Assembly (NCBI GenBank): GCA_038063775.1
Contig: JBBTUK010000012.1
Span: forward strand, 1-47,706
DNA: 47,706 bases
Direction: 5' to 3'
Source: UM-FILTER-42-9 sp038063775
Lineage (GTDB): Bacteria; Patescibacteriota; Minisyncoccia; Moranbacterales; UBA2206
A program made the translations under genes and the position numbers. The notes beneath the pieces are model-generated. The model made no database searches, was not told where the DNA came from, and saw only the letters and a program-made list of their open reading frames with translations. Positions 34,623 through 40,735 of the stretch are shown here, piece by piece; position 1 is the first letter of the stretch, and every line of letters begins with the position of its first letter.

Positions 34623-34937
34623 TTATTTTTTCCCTGGCCGGGCAGGCTTCGTTTTTCTGGCCGGCTTTTTGGCTGCTGTTTCTTTGGCCGCCTTCAATTC
34701 AGTTTTGGCTTTTTTGGCCGCTTCTTTCTTTTGAGCGGTCTTTTCGGTCAATTTCTTGAACCGGTCAACGCGTCCGGTGGTGTCCATCATCTTCTTTTTC
34801 CCGGTATAAAAAGGATGGCAAGCCAAACAGATTTCGACCTTCATAACTTTCACGGTCGAACCGGTCTTGATGACATTGCCGCAAGAGCAGATTATTTCAG
34901 CATCGCTGTAATATTTAGGATGGATATCTTTTTTCAT
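34623..34937 (-). CDS. rpmE: Large ribosomal subunit protein bL31, zinc form with basic tail
   Basis: In this 104-aa protein, residues 1-70 are L31: MKKDIHPKYY, zinc ligands C17, C19, C37 and C40, and HPFYTGKKKMMDTTGRVDRF. A Lys/Ala-rich tail of about 34 residues (EAAKKAKTELKAAKE and further) exceeds the usual ~70-aa length and probably contacts rRNA. First of the minus-strand group rpmE-prfA-prmC, with its own terminator. Confidence 0.93.
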   Translation of the reverse strand: MKKDIHPKYYSDAEIICSCGNVIKTGSTVKVMKVEICLACHPFYTGKKKMMDTTGRVDRFKKLTEKTAQKKEAAKKAKTELKAAKETAAKKPARKTKPARPGKK

Positions 34938-34987
34938 GGCGAATTGAGTATCTGATTACCTAAGCAATTTAGCACATCAAAATGGAA

Positions 34988-35016
34988 TTGACAAGGGGGT
35001 GGCCCGCTGGTATACT
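34988..35016 (+). promoter_or_regulatory. Promoter TTGACA-17-TATACT of rpsB
   Basis: Consensus TTGACA (34988-34993) and TATACT (35011-35016) with a 17-bp spacer, starting a leader of about 155 nt before rpsB. Confidence 0.8.
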
Positions 35017-35023
35017 TTCTAAG

Positions 35024-35178
35024 TATAAAAAACTCATGCTTTTTGGGCTTTATCCTGTTCTGTCGCTCGTGAGCGACAGAATCAAAAAGTCATAAGCTTC
35101 GGGCTTAATCAAAAAGCAGCGGTTGCTCCGGCCCCTTCAGAGGAAGAGCCGGAACATAATTATTAAGGATTTAAAAAA
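35024..35178 (+). promoter_or_regulatory. Structured rpsB leader, candidate ribosomal-protein autoregulatory RNA
   Basis: The leader contains CTTTTTG...CAAAAAG pairing around a TCTGTCGCTC-GTGA-GCGACAGA hairpin, an AAGC-TTCGG-GCTT hairpin and a TCCGGC...GCCGGA hairpin. In many bacteria S2 binds its own leader; whether this is such a site is inference from length, position and structure. Confidence 0.45.
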
Positions 35179-36045
35179 ATGCCAAAGAACAATGCTTCTG
35201 CTTCAGAGCAGAAACCGGTAGGCGAAGCCGCTACCCAAAAACAGGCTTCCAAAAACGAAGATTATTTTGCTGTTTTTGATTTTGACAACCTCGCGGTCGA
35301 TATGCGCCTGATGCTCAAAAACGGGGTGCATTTCGGCCACCAGAAAGCCAGACGAAATCCTAAGATGAGCGAGTATATTTTCGGCACGAAAAACGGCATA
35401 AATATAATTGATTTGGAAAAAACGGCTGCAAAACTGACGGAGGCGATGGAGTTTATAAAAAAGATTGTTTCCGAAGGCCAGCAGATTCTTTTCGTCGGGA
35501 CGAAAAAACAAGCTAAGTATTTAGTGGAATCCGCCGCCAAAAGATGTTCTATGCCCTATGTGGTTGAAAGGTGGCTCGGAGGAACCTTTACTAATTTCCG
35601 GATTATTTCGGAAAGAGCCAGATATCTCCGGGACGGACAGGAGAAAGTGAAAAAAGGGGAATATGGCAAATACACGAAATTTGAACAGATGAAAATTGGG
35701 GAAGAATTGGAAAAACTGGAAGTCAAAATGGGCGGCATCAAGAATATGACAAAATTTCCCGGGGCGATCTTTGTCACTGGAATCATTGAGGATAACCTGG
35801 CTGTTCAGGAAGCCAGAATCAAAAATATCCCGATTATCGCGCTAGCCGACACCAATGTCGATCCGAGTCAGATTGATTATCCGATACCGACTAACGAAGA
35901 CGCGGTATCCGCACTCCGCCTGATGATCGCTTATATCTGCAAAGCAATTATTGATGCTGGGGCAATGGTGCCGGCGGCTCCCAAAAAAGAGGCTGAAAAA
36001 ATAAAGCCAAGGGAGAAAGCGGAGAAAATTAACGAGATGGTTTAG
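35179..36045 (+). CDS. rpsB: Small ribosomal subunit protein uS2
   Basis: This 288-aa S2 has the signature GVHFGHQKARRNPKM, YIFGTKNGINIIDLEKT, QQILFVGTKKQAK, ERWLGGTFTNF and IIALADTNVDPSQIDYPIPTNEDA. An N-terminal extension of about 40 residues and a charged C-terminal tail lengthen it beyond E. coli S2. Followed by tsf, the usual rpsB-tsf order. Promoter and structured leader lie upstream. Confidence 0.95.
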   Translation: MPKNNASASEQKPVGEAATQKQASKNEDYFAVFDFDNLAVDMRLMLKNGVHFGHQKARRNPKMSEYIFGTKNGINIIDLEKTAAKLTEAMEFIKKIVSEGQQILFVGTKKQAKYLVESAAKRCSMPYVVERWLGGTFTNFRIISERARYLRDGQEKVKKGEYGKYTKFEQMKIGEELEKLEVKMGGIKNMTKFPGAIFVTGIIEDNLAVQEARIKNIPIIALADTNVDPSQIDYPIPTNEDAVSALRLMIAYICKAIIDAGAMVPAAPKKEAEKIKPREKAEKINEMV

Positions 36046-36136
36046 CGCGAGGCGCAGACTGAGCCGGAAGCCGTTAGAGCGAATTAGTTCTCAAATCGGC
36101 GTAAATAAAATTAAAATTATAGAAAGTTATAACATT

Positions 36137-36715
36137 ATGCTGAAAAAAATAAAAAATCTGCGTGAAAAAACCGGTGCGGGAATCGTGGAAATAAAAAAGG
36201 CCTTGCAAGCGTCCGGTGGCGATGAAGAAAAAGCCATTACGATTCTGCGTAAAAGAGGTCAGGAAAAAGCGCTGAAAAAATCAGAAAGATCGGCCAAGGA
36301 AGGCATCATCGCCTCCTATGTGCACTTAAACGGAAAAGTGGGCGCGATGGTCAAGCTTTATTGCGAAACTGATTTTGTCGCCCGAAATGAAGAGTTCAAG
36401 GAATTAGCGCGTGACTTGGCAATGCATATCACCGCGGCGAATCCCAAATATCTCAAGCCTGAAGATATTCCGCAAACCGAAGTGAAAAAAGAAAAAGAAA
36501 TTTGGACGGTCCAATTGGAGCAGGAAGGGAAGCCGAAAAATATAATCCCGAAGGCGCTCATGGGTAAAGAAAATAAATTCAGGCAAGATTCGGCTCTCCT
36601 CACCCAGCCGTTCGTGAAAAATCCAGACCTGACGATCGGGGAACTCGTTGCGGAAAAAATTGGAAAAATCGGAGAAAATATCCAGATAGGTGATTTTTTC
36701 AGATTCGAGTTATAA
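36137..36715 (+). CDS. tsf: Translation elongation factor Ts, compact
   Basis: This 192-aa EF-Ts exchanges GDP for GTP on EF-Tu. It has the N-terminal UBA-like part (MLKKIKNLREKTGAGIVEIK), the TDFVARNEEF motif that inserts into EF-Tu, and the ENIQIGDFFRFEL end. It is about 100 residues shorter than the E. coli protein, lacking one of the two core repeats, as in other reduced lineages. The stop codon overlaps a -10 box (36711-36716) for the next gene. Confidence 0.93.
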   Translation: MLKKIKNLREKTGAGIVEIKKALQASGGDEEKAITILRKRGQEKALKKSERSAKEGIIASYVHLNGKVGAMVKLYCETDFVARNEEFKELARDLAMHITAANPKYLKPEDIPQTEVKKEKEIWTVQLEQEGKPKNIIPKALMGKENKFRQDSALLTQPFVKNPDLTIGELVAEKIGKIGENIQIGDFFRFEL

Positions 36716-36716
36716 T
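36711..36716 (+). promoter_or_regulatory. -10 box TATAAT overlapping tsf stop
   Basis: TATAAT lies across the TAA of tsf. A start 6-9 bases later would put the RNA 5' end on the left arm of the inverted repeat at 36725. The -35 is not clear. Confidence 0.45.
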
Positions 36717-36724
36717 TTATGGAC

Positions 36725-36827
36725 CCCCGTTAGAATTTTACTTGTCGCTTGGCGGGGCAGTATGTATAATTATTTTAATAACTTACACCATTGACTGTAA
36801 GGCATTGGTTGTAAAATTCTAACGGGG
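36725..36827 (+). repeat. 103-bp inverted repeat with perfect 17-bp arms whose last base is the start codon
   Basis: CCCCGTTAGAATTTTAC (36725-36741) and GTAAAATTCTAACGGGG (36811-36827) are exact complements. The final G is the first base of GTG 36827. No Shine-Dalgarno precedes the start. Confidence 0.85.
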
Positions 36828-37603
36828 TGAAAGTTTTAGTCAGAGTATATTCCTGGGAAAGTCCGAAATTATACGCCAGTGACTTTCCGCTTGCCAAAGG
36901 CGATAAGGTGGTGGTGGCCGCGGAGCAGTCTAACGAAATAGGCACCGTGGAAGAAAGCGACATCAAAACCAAAGAAGATCCGGGAGAGAAGATTTTGCGA
37001 GTCGCGACCGCGCGGGATAATACGGTTTACGCGGAGCGGCTGGTAGAGAGGAAAGGATATCTCAAAATCTGCCGGGAAGAGGTAAAAAAAATGAATTTAG
37101 GGATGAAACTGGTGGACGCGGCGGCGAGCCTTGACGGAAAACAGATAATTTTTTCTTTTACAGCCGATTCCAGAGTTGATTTTCGGGATCTGGTCAAAAA
37201 CCTTTCAGCGCAATTCAAGAAATCGATTCGGATGCAGCAAATCGGTTCGCGCGACGAAGCCAGAAAATTGGGCGGCTATGGCATATGCGGACGGGAATTA
37301 TGCTGCGTCAGGTTCGGTGGCAATATGCAAAGCATTACGACCGATATGGCGCGCGTCCAGCAGATTGCTCACCGGGGAACCGAAAGAATATCGGGTCTCT
37401 GCGGCCGGCTAATGTGCTGTCTGGCTTATGAAGCCGATCAATACAGAGAAATGCTCAAAGGCATGCCGGAACTCTGGAGTTCCGCCGAAACTCCTGAAGG
37501 CAAGGGGATAATAATTGAGATAAACGCTATCAAGCAGGATATAAAAATAAAACTGGAAAACGGAAAATACATAACGCTAAAAAAAGAAGACCTGAAAAGT
37601 TAA
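36827..37603 (+). CDS. PSP1/RicT-like cysteine-cluster protein
   Basis: This 258-aa PSP1 domain begins MKVLVRVYSWESPKLYA and DKVVVAAEQSNEIGTV. The RicT/YaaT cysteine pattern is complete: GICGRELCCVRF and ISGLCGRLMCCLAYE. In Bacillus these cysteines help bind 4Fe-4S clusters and the protein acts with RicA/RicF on RNase Y. No RicA/RicF genes are visible here. The GTG start is fixed by the inverted repeat that ends on it and by the family N-terminus. It follows tsf by 111 bp. Confidence 0.87.
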   Translation: MKVLVRVYSWESPKLYASDFPLAKGDKVVVAAEQSNEIGTVEESDIKTKEDPGEKILRVATARDNTVYAERLVERKGYLKICREEVKKMNLGMKLVDAAASLDGKQIIFSFTADSRVDFRDLVKNLSAQFKKSIRMQQIGSRDEARKLGGYGICGRELCCVRFGGNMQSITTDMARVQQIAHRGTERISGLCGRLMCCLAYEADQYREMLKGMPELWSSAETPEGKGIIIEINAIKQDIKIKLENGKYITLKKEDLKS

Positions 37604-37604
37604 A

Positions 37605-37733
37605 ATATCTAATTACTAATATCTAATTACTAATTAAACCCCAATTCTTGAATGACAAAATAACTAAGATTTGAACATTCGGGCATTAAATCATTGATTA
37701 GAAATTAGAAATTGGTAATTAGAAATTAATTTA
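37605..37733. repeat. AT-rich inverted repeat (CTAATTAC/GTAATTAG)
   Basis: Repeats of ATCTAATTACTAAT on the left face TTGGTAATTAGAAATTA on the right, filling the gap between the PSP1 and TPR genes. No reading frame. Confidence 0.55.
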
Positions 37734-37735
37734 TT

Positions 37736-38452
37736 ATGTTGTATTCAATCATACCTCCAATCCTAGTCGTTTTGAGCCTAGTGGGACTTATTTTGTTTTT
37801 GGTAAAAAAAGCTCCCCAGGTGACGAATTTTACGGAAGAACAAAATTTTTCCGCGGACTCTAAAATTGACTTGAGAGAATCCGGGTTATTCAGCAAAAGC
37901 GTCCAGAAAACAAGAGGCCTGAATTGGAAAGCGGGGGAACGAGCGATCCTGGCAGTTTTGGAAAAACTAATGAAACTTCTCCGCTTTATTTTTTTAAAGC
38001 CGGGAGCGATCTTCAGCCGGTGGTGGGTTAGCATAAAAAATATCCGGAAAAGCAAAGCGGCGGAACAAATTATCGAGGAGCAATCCAAATCTGCTGACGA
38101 AGACATAATTAACAAAATTAAAAATTACAAATCCGAGAAAAAAATTGTGATAAAAAAAGTCGGTTCAGAGCCCGGCATTGAGAGCGAAGAAAAACCGGTA
38201 AAGCCGATGGTTAGCGAGAAAGTGGCCACGCCGAAAACAGAAATAAGAGATCGTTTGGAGGAGCTTTTGATTGAAAGAATCGCCGCCAATCCTAAAGATA
38301 TTGAAGCGTATGAGCGACTGGGGGAATATTATCTGGAAATAGAAAATTTTGAATTTGCCAAGGAATGCTTCAAACAGGTCATCAGGCTCAATCCTTCCAA
38401 CCGAAACGTGAGATATAAAATGAAAAAACTGGAGCGTTTGCTTTCAAGCTAG
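37736..38452 (+). CDS. Membrane-anchored TPR protein
   Basis: This 238-aa protein has an N-terminal membrane helix (about 5-24), a basic linker with a second amphipathic helix near residues 70-95, a charged stretch, and a C-terminal pair of TPR units (RLEELLIERIAANPKDIEAY, ERLGEYYLEIENFEFAKECF). TPRs bind other proteins; the partner is unknown. It directly precedes the tRNA cluster with 23 bases between its stop and the first tRNA-like base. Confidence 0.75.
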   Translation: MLYSIIPPILVVLSLVGLILFLVKKAPQVTNFTEEQNFSADSKIDLRESGLFSKSVQKTRGLNWKAGERAILAVLEKLMKLLRFIFLKPGAIFSRWWVSIKNIRKSKAAEQIIEEQSKSADEDIINKIKNYKSEKKIVIKKVGSEPGIESEEKPVKPMVSEKVATPKTEIRDRLEELLIERIAANPKDIEAYERLGEYYLEIENFEFAKECFKQVIRLNPSNRNVRYKMKKLERLLSS

Positions 38453-38488
38453 TTTAAGCGCTACATTGGCATTTTGCCGTCCTAGCTC

Positions 38489-38588
38489 NNNNNNNNNNNN
38501 NNNNNNNNNNNNNNNNNNNNNNNNNNNNNNNNNNNNNNNNNNNNNNNNNNNNNNNNNNNNNNNNNNNNNNNNNNNNNNNNNNNNNNNN
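38489..38588. other. Scaffold gap (100 N)
   Basis: Placeholder gap inside a tRNA D-arm. The flanking bases (TAGCTC / CAATGG) would join with a one-base overlap, so the true gap may be very short or negative. Confidence 0.95.
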
Positions 38589-38629
38589 CAATGGCAGAGC
38601 AACTGCTTTGCGCCAGTCCCTCATCATTT

Positions 38630-38701
38630 GCCGAAGTAGCTCAACGGCAGAGCAACTGTTTTGTAAACAGTAGGTTGCCGGTTCGAGTCCGGCCTTCGGC
38701 T
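38630..38701 (+). tRNA. trnT: tRNA-Thr (anticodon UGU)
   Basis: A complete cloverleaf: acceptor GCCGAAG/CTTCGGC, D-arm, anticodon stem ACTGT/ACAGT with loop TTTGTAA (anticodon TGT), and T-arm GCCGG-TTCGAGT-CCGGC. CCA is not fully encoded. It is flanked by CCCTCATCATTTGCCGA (38618-38634) and TCGGCAAATGGTGCGGG (38704-38720), complementary except one mismatch and one G-U. The left arm shares GCCGA with the acceptor stem, so the two folds compete. Confidence 0.9.
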
Positions 38702-38809
38702 CCTCGGCAAATGGTGCGGGATAAATAGGTTGTCGGTTCAACTCCGACGGACGGCTCACAGTACATTAAAAATATCCTAATAAGGTGGCAAAGTGGTCAA
38801 TTAAAATTA

Positions 38810-38838
38810 TTGACTTTCTACACGTTGACTGCTAAAAT
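38810..38838 (+). promoter_or_regulatory. Promoter TTGACT-17-TAAAAT of LAGLIDADG gene
   Basis: TTGACT (38810-38815) and TAAAAT (38833-38838) with 17 bp between. The expected start is at or next to ATG 38845, so the mRNA is leaderless. Confidence 0.7.
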
Positions 38839-38844
38839 TATTTT

Positions 38845-39657
38845 ATGGCTAAAAAATGGACAATAAAGGAAAAGTTTTCCAAAAAAAATGAACTCAGACT
38901 CCTTTATGTTAAAAAGAATAAGCCGATAGGCGAAATTGCAAAAATCTTGGATATTGGCGAGAGTACGGTTTACGATCGCTTATTGAGATTGAAAATACCA
39001 ATTAACAGAAAAAACAAGGAAGGATATAACAATATACGAAATGACATATACATACCGGAAAAATTTTCTGAAAATTTGGCAGAATTTGTCGGAATTTTGT
39101 TAGGGGATGGACACCTGAGCTTGTCTCAAGTTTCCGTGACACTGGGGAAAAAGGACGAATATGCCGATCATGTGATGGATTTAATGGAGAACTTGTTTCA
39201 CGCGCGACCCAAAAAAATCCTTACAAAAAGAAAGGACGTTGTAATTTATATAGGCTCTACCATGTTAGTCAGGTGGTTTGTTTCCATGGGGCTAGTTCAC
39301 AACAAAGTTCAATATCAAGTTGATTTTCCTAGATGGATATTCAAGAACAGGAAATATATGACAAGAACCTTGAAAGGGTTCTTTGATACGGATGGCTCTG
39401 TCTATAAATTAAGATACGGAGCGCAAATGTCTTATTGCAATAAATCGAAACCTCTATTGAAATCAGCGAGAATCATGCTTTTGGAATTAGGATATTCTCC
39501 TTCAAAAATAAACAACAGCAAAAACATATATCTGACAAGAAGACAGGATTTGTTCCGCTATTTACGTGAAATAGGCTTCGGAAACAAAAAGCACGAGAAA
39601 CGGTTTTTAAAATTTACGAAATATAAGGGTGTGTCGCATAGTGGCAATTGCACTTGA
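38845..39657 (+). CDS. Freestanding LAGLIDADG homing endonuclease
   Basis: In this 270-aa protein, residues 14-52 form a helix-turn-helix (KPIGEIAKILDIGESTVYDR). Two LAGLIDADG helices follow: LAEFVGILLGDG (78-89, acidic D88) and LKGFFDTDGSV (176-186). The protein is therefore a single-chain two-motif endonuclease able to cut an asymmetric site. It is not inside an intron or intein; it stands in a tRNA cluster with its own leaderless promoter. Its last 11 codons (GVSHSGNCT part) are the 5' end of the tRNA-Tyr gene, and its TGA stop lies inside that tRNA. It may mobilise the group I intron in the neighbouring tRNA-Thr(GGU) in trans; that is inference. Confidence 0.88.
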   Translation: MAKKWTIKEKFSKKNELRLLYVKKNKPIGEIAKILDIGESTVYDRLLRLKIPINRKNKEGYNNIRNDIYIPEKFSENLAEFVGILLGDGHLSLSQVSVTLGKKDEYADHVMDLMENLFHARPKKILTKRKDVVIYIGSTMLVRWFVSMGLVHNKVQYQVDFPRWIFKNRKYMTRTLKGFFDTDGSVYKLRYGAQMSYCNKSKPLLKSARIMLLELGYSPSKINNSKNIYLTRRQDLFRYLREIGFGNKKHEKRFLKFTKYKGVSHSGNCT

Positions 39658-39708
39658 CTGTAAATCAAGCGCCTTCGGGCTCCGCAGGTTCGAGTCCTGC
39701 CGCACCCA
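39627..39708 (+). tRNA. trnY: tRNA-Tyr (anticodon GUA)
   Basis: Acceptor GGGTGTG/CGCACCC, anticodon stem CTTGA/TCAAG with GTA, long variable arm CGCCTTCGGGCTCCG typical of bacterial tRNA-Tyr, and T-arm GCAGG-TTCGAGT-CCTGC. The first 31 nt are also the 3' end of the LAGLIDADG reading frame. Confidence 0.93.
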
Positions 39709-39715
39709 CATTAAC

Positions 39716-39984
39716 GCCGTTGTAGCTCAGTTGGCAGAGCACGTCCTTGGTAAATTATTGCCCGCTATCATGGAAACTCGATAGCGTATCCCGAATAACG
39801 GTTAAAGGCCTTTGCACTAGGCTCAGACCGTGGTCCCGCTAAGCTGGGCCCGAACGACTGACAAGGGGAGCTAAGTCCCAAGCGGATATGCTTGATATAC
39901 AGTCTAATCCTCTAATAAAGTGTTTTTATTAAATAGAGGTAGAAATGAAGGACGAGGTCACCGGTTCAATCCCGGTCAACGGCT
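39716..39984 (+). tRNA. trnT: tRNA-Thr (anticodon GGU) interrupted by a group I intron
   Basis: Exon 1 is 39716-39751 and exon 2 is 39948-39984. Joined, they give a 73-nt cloverleaf: acceptor GCCGTTG/CAACGGC, anticodon stem CGTCC/GGACG with loop TTGGTAA, T-arm ACCGG-TTCAATC-CCGGT. Exon 1 ends in U and the intron ends in G, as group I splicing needs. The intron sits directly after anticodon base 36. Confidence 0.9.
39752..39947 (+). mobile_element. 196-nt group I intron in tRNA-Thr(GGU)
   Basis: The start AAATTATTGCC can form a short P1 (exon GGU with intron GCC, U-G at the splice site). P2 is CGCTATC-ATGGAAAC-TCGATAGCG, nearly the same plan as the cyanobacterial tRNA-Leu intron. P7 pairs GACTG (39856-39860, in an R-like GAACGACTGACA) with CAGTC (39900-39904, in an S-like GATATACAGTC). 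A terminal hairpin CCTCTA...TAGAGG precedes the 3' G. There is no internal ORF. Subgroup IC3 is the likely class. Confidence 0.85.
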
Positions 39985-40023
39985 CAAAGCAGAACTAACA
40001 ACTAATAACTAACAACTAACAAT

Positions 40024-40179
40024 ATGGCGCGCGAAAATCTGGTAAAATTAAAATGCGAAGTTTGCAAGAACATCAATTATTTCTCAACTCGCAACAAGAA
40101 AAAATTGAAAGAAAAACTGGCGATGAAAAAACATTGTCCGGTTTGCAAAAAGCACACGGTGCATAAGGAGATGAAGTAA
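40024..40179 (+). CDS. rpmG: Large ribosomal subunit protein bL33
   Basis: This 51-aa protein begins MARENLVKLKCEVCKNINYF with C11/C14 and ends with KHCPVCKKHTVHKEMK, giving the four-cysteine zinc form of L33. It is too short for most gene callers. Upstream is a direct repeat of AACTAACA (39992-40022) and downstream the broken and intact tRNA-Trp genes; rpmG next to tRNA-Trp is a common bacterial arrangement. Confidence 0.92.
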   Translation: MARENLVKLKCEVCKNINYFSTRNKKKLKEKLAMKKHCPVCKKHTVHKEMK

Positions 40180-40226
40180 GTAGACTTCTTCGCGGAAGCG
40201 GGCTTGCCCGCCGAAGCGTAGCGTAG

Positions 40227-40294
40227 GCGGGATTCGTACAGTGGCAGTACATCGGTCTCCAACCCCGCCCTTCGCGAGGGGCGGGGCGATTCCA
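40227..40294 (+). pseudogene. tRNA-Trp 5'-half remnant joined to a palindromic repeat
   Basis: GCGGGAT TC, D-stem GTAC/GTAC, then TCGGT-CTCCAA follow the first 36 positions of a tRNA with CCA anticodon. At position 37 the sequence changes to CCCCGCCC-TTCGCGA-GGGGCGGGG (40263-40286) and then CGATTCC, which resembles a T-loop tail. No 3' acceptor strand exists. Its acceptor strand resembles the intact tRNA-Trp 320 bp downstream and also overlaps a GCGGG palindrome. Confidence 0.55.
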
Positions 40295-40300
40295 AATATT

Positions 40301-40534
40301 ATGTTTTATGTTTATATACTAAAAAGCAAGAAGGATAAAAAGTTGTATATTGGCTATACCGGTAATCTAAGAAGTCGATATGCTGAGCACAAGAATGGTT
40401 TAGTTGAAGCTACAAAGAATAGAAGGCCGATAGACATTGTTTATTATGAAGCATACGGTAAAAAAGAATCTGCGCAAGAAAGAGAAAAACAATTAAAAAA
40501 ATTCGGATCCTCGTATAAAGGATTGATAAAATAA
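40301..40534 (+). CDS. Small GIY-YIG endonuclease-domain protein
   Basis: This 77-aa protein is a minimal GIY-YIG fold: MFYVYILKSKKDKKLYIGYT with the two strand motifs (YVY, YIG), a conserved Arg in LRSRYAEH, and Glu in REKQLKKF-type positions as in the YhbQ/UPF0213 family. Longer in-frame readings upstream would run through the tRNA remnant and are not credible. It lies between a broken and an intact tRNA-Trp, which suits a mobile endonuclease but also fits a resident UPF0213 gene. Confidence 0.85.
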   Translation: MFYVYILKSKKDKKLYIGYTGNLRSRYAEHKNGLVEATKNRRPIDIVYYEAYGKKESAQEREKQLKKFGSSYKGLIK

Positions 40535-40545
40535 AAAGAATAAAC

Positions 40546-40616
40546 GCGGGCATAGTTTAGTGGTAGAACGGCGGTCTCCAAAACCGCTAGTGGGAGTTCG
40601 ATTCTCTCTGCCCGTG
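40546..40616 (+). tRNA. trnW: tRNA-Trp (anticodon CCA)
   Basis: Acceptor GCGGGCA/TGCCCGT with G1-U72, anticodon stem GCGGT/ACCGC with loop CTCCAAA (CCA), T-arm GGGAG-TTCGATT-CTCTC, discriminator G. It starts 11 bases after the GIY-YIG stop. Confidence 0.9.
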
Positions 40617-40624
40617 CGGTCAAG

Positions 40625-40652
40625 AAACAAGGCTCTAAAAAGCCTTGTTTTT
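40625..40652 (+). terminator. Terminator after tRNA-Trp
   Basis: AAACAAGGCT pairs with AGCCTTGTTT followed by TTG; it closes the tRNA/rpmG unit. Confidence 0.85.
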
Positions 40653-40699
40653 GTATGGGGCGGTGGAGGTTTTTTATATAAAAAATACGCGGTTTCTAT

Positions 40700-40728
40700 T
40701 TCACATTGTACCGATATTGAGATATAAT
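40700..40728 (+). promoter_or_regulatory. Promoter TTCACA-17-TATAAT of lysS
   Basis: TTCACA (40700-40705) and TATAAT (40723-40728). The start would fall on ATG 40736, so the mRNA is leaderless and the first ATG is the likely start. Confidence 0.6.
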
Positions 40729-40735
40729 AACTGAT

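Larger units (their letters stand above)
38476..38758 (+). tRNA. Interrupted tRNA gene enclosing another tRNA and a scaffold gap
   Basis: The 5' part GCCGTCCTAGCTC (38476-38488) stops at the N run. The right contig resumes CAATGGCAGAGCAACTGC (38589 on), the expected D-arm continuation. The 3' part has a T-arm GTCGG-TTCAACT-CCGAC (38732-38748) and GGACGGC (38749-38755), which pairs perfectly with GCCGTCC. Between the anticodon arm (ACTG...CAGT, 38602-38617) and the T-arm lies about 100 nt that contains a whole tRNA-Thr(UGU) flanked by 17-nt complementary arms. Anticodon identity is uncertain (TGC is possible, with an abnormal loop). It may be a functional oddity, a pseudogene or a misassembly. 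Confidence 0.45.

Noticed and set aside
38454..38759. Minus-strand frame across the tRNA cluster
   Set aside because: It runs through 100 N and through a clear tRNA gene; no coding evidence.
40241..40300. N-terminal extension of the GIY-YIG protein
   Set aside because: The extra 20 codons are the tRNA-Trp remnant and a palindrome; the domain starts normally at ATG 40301.
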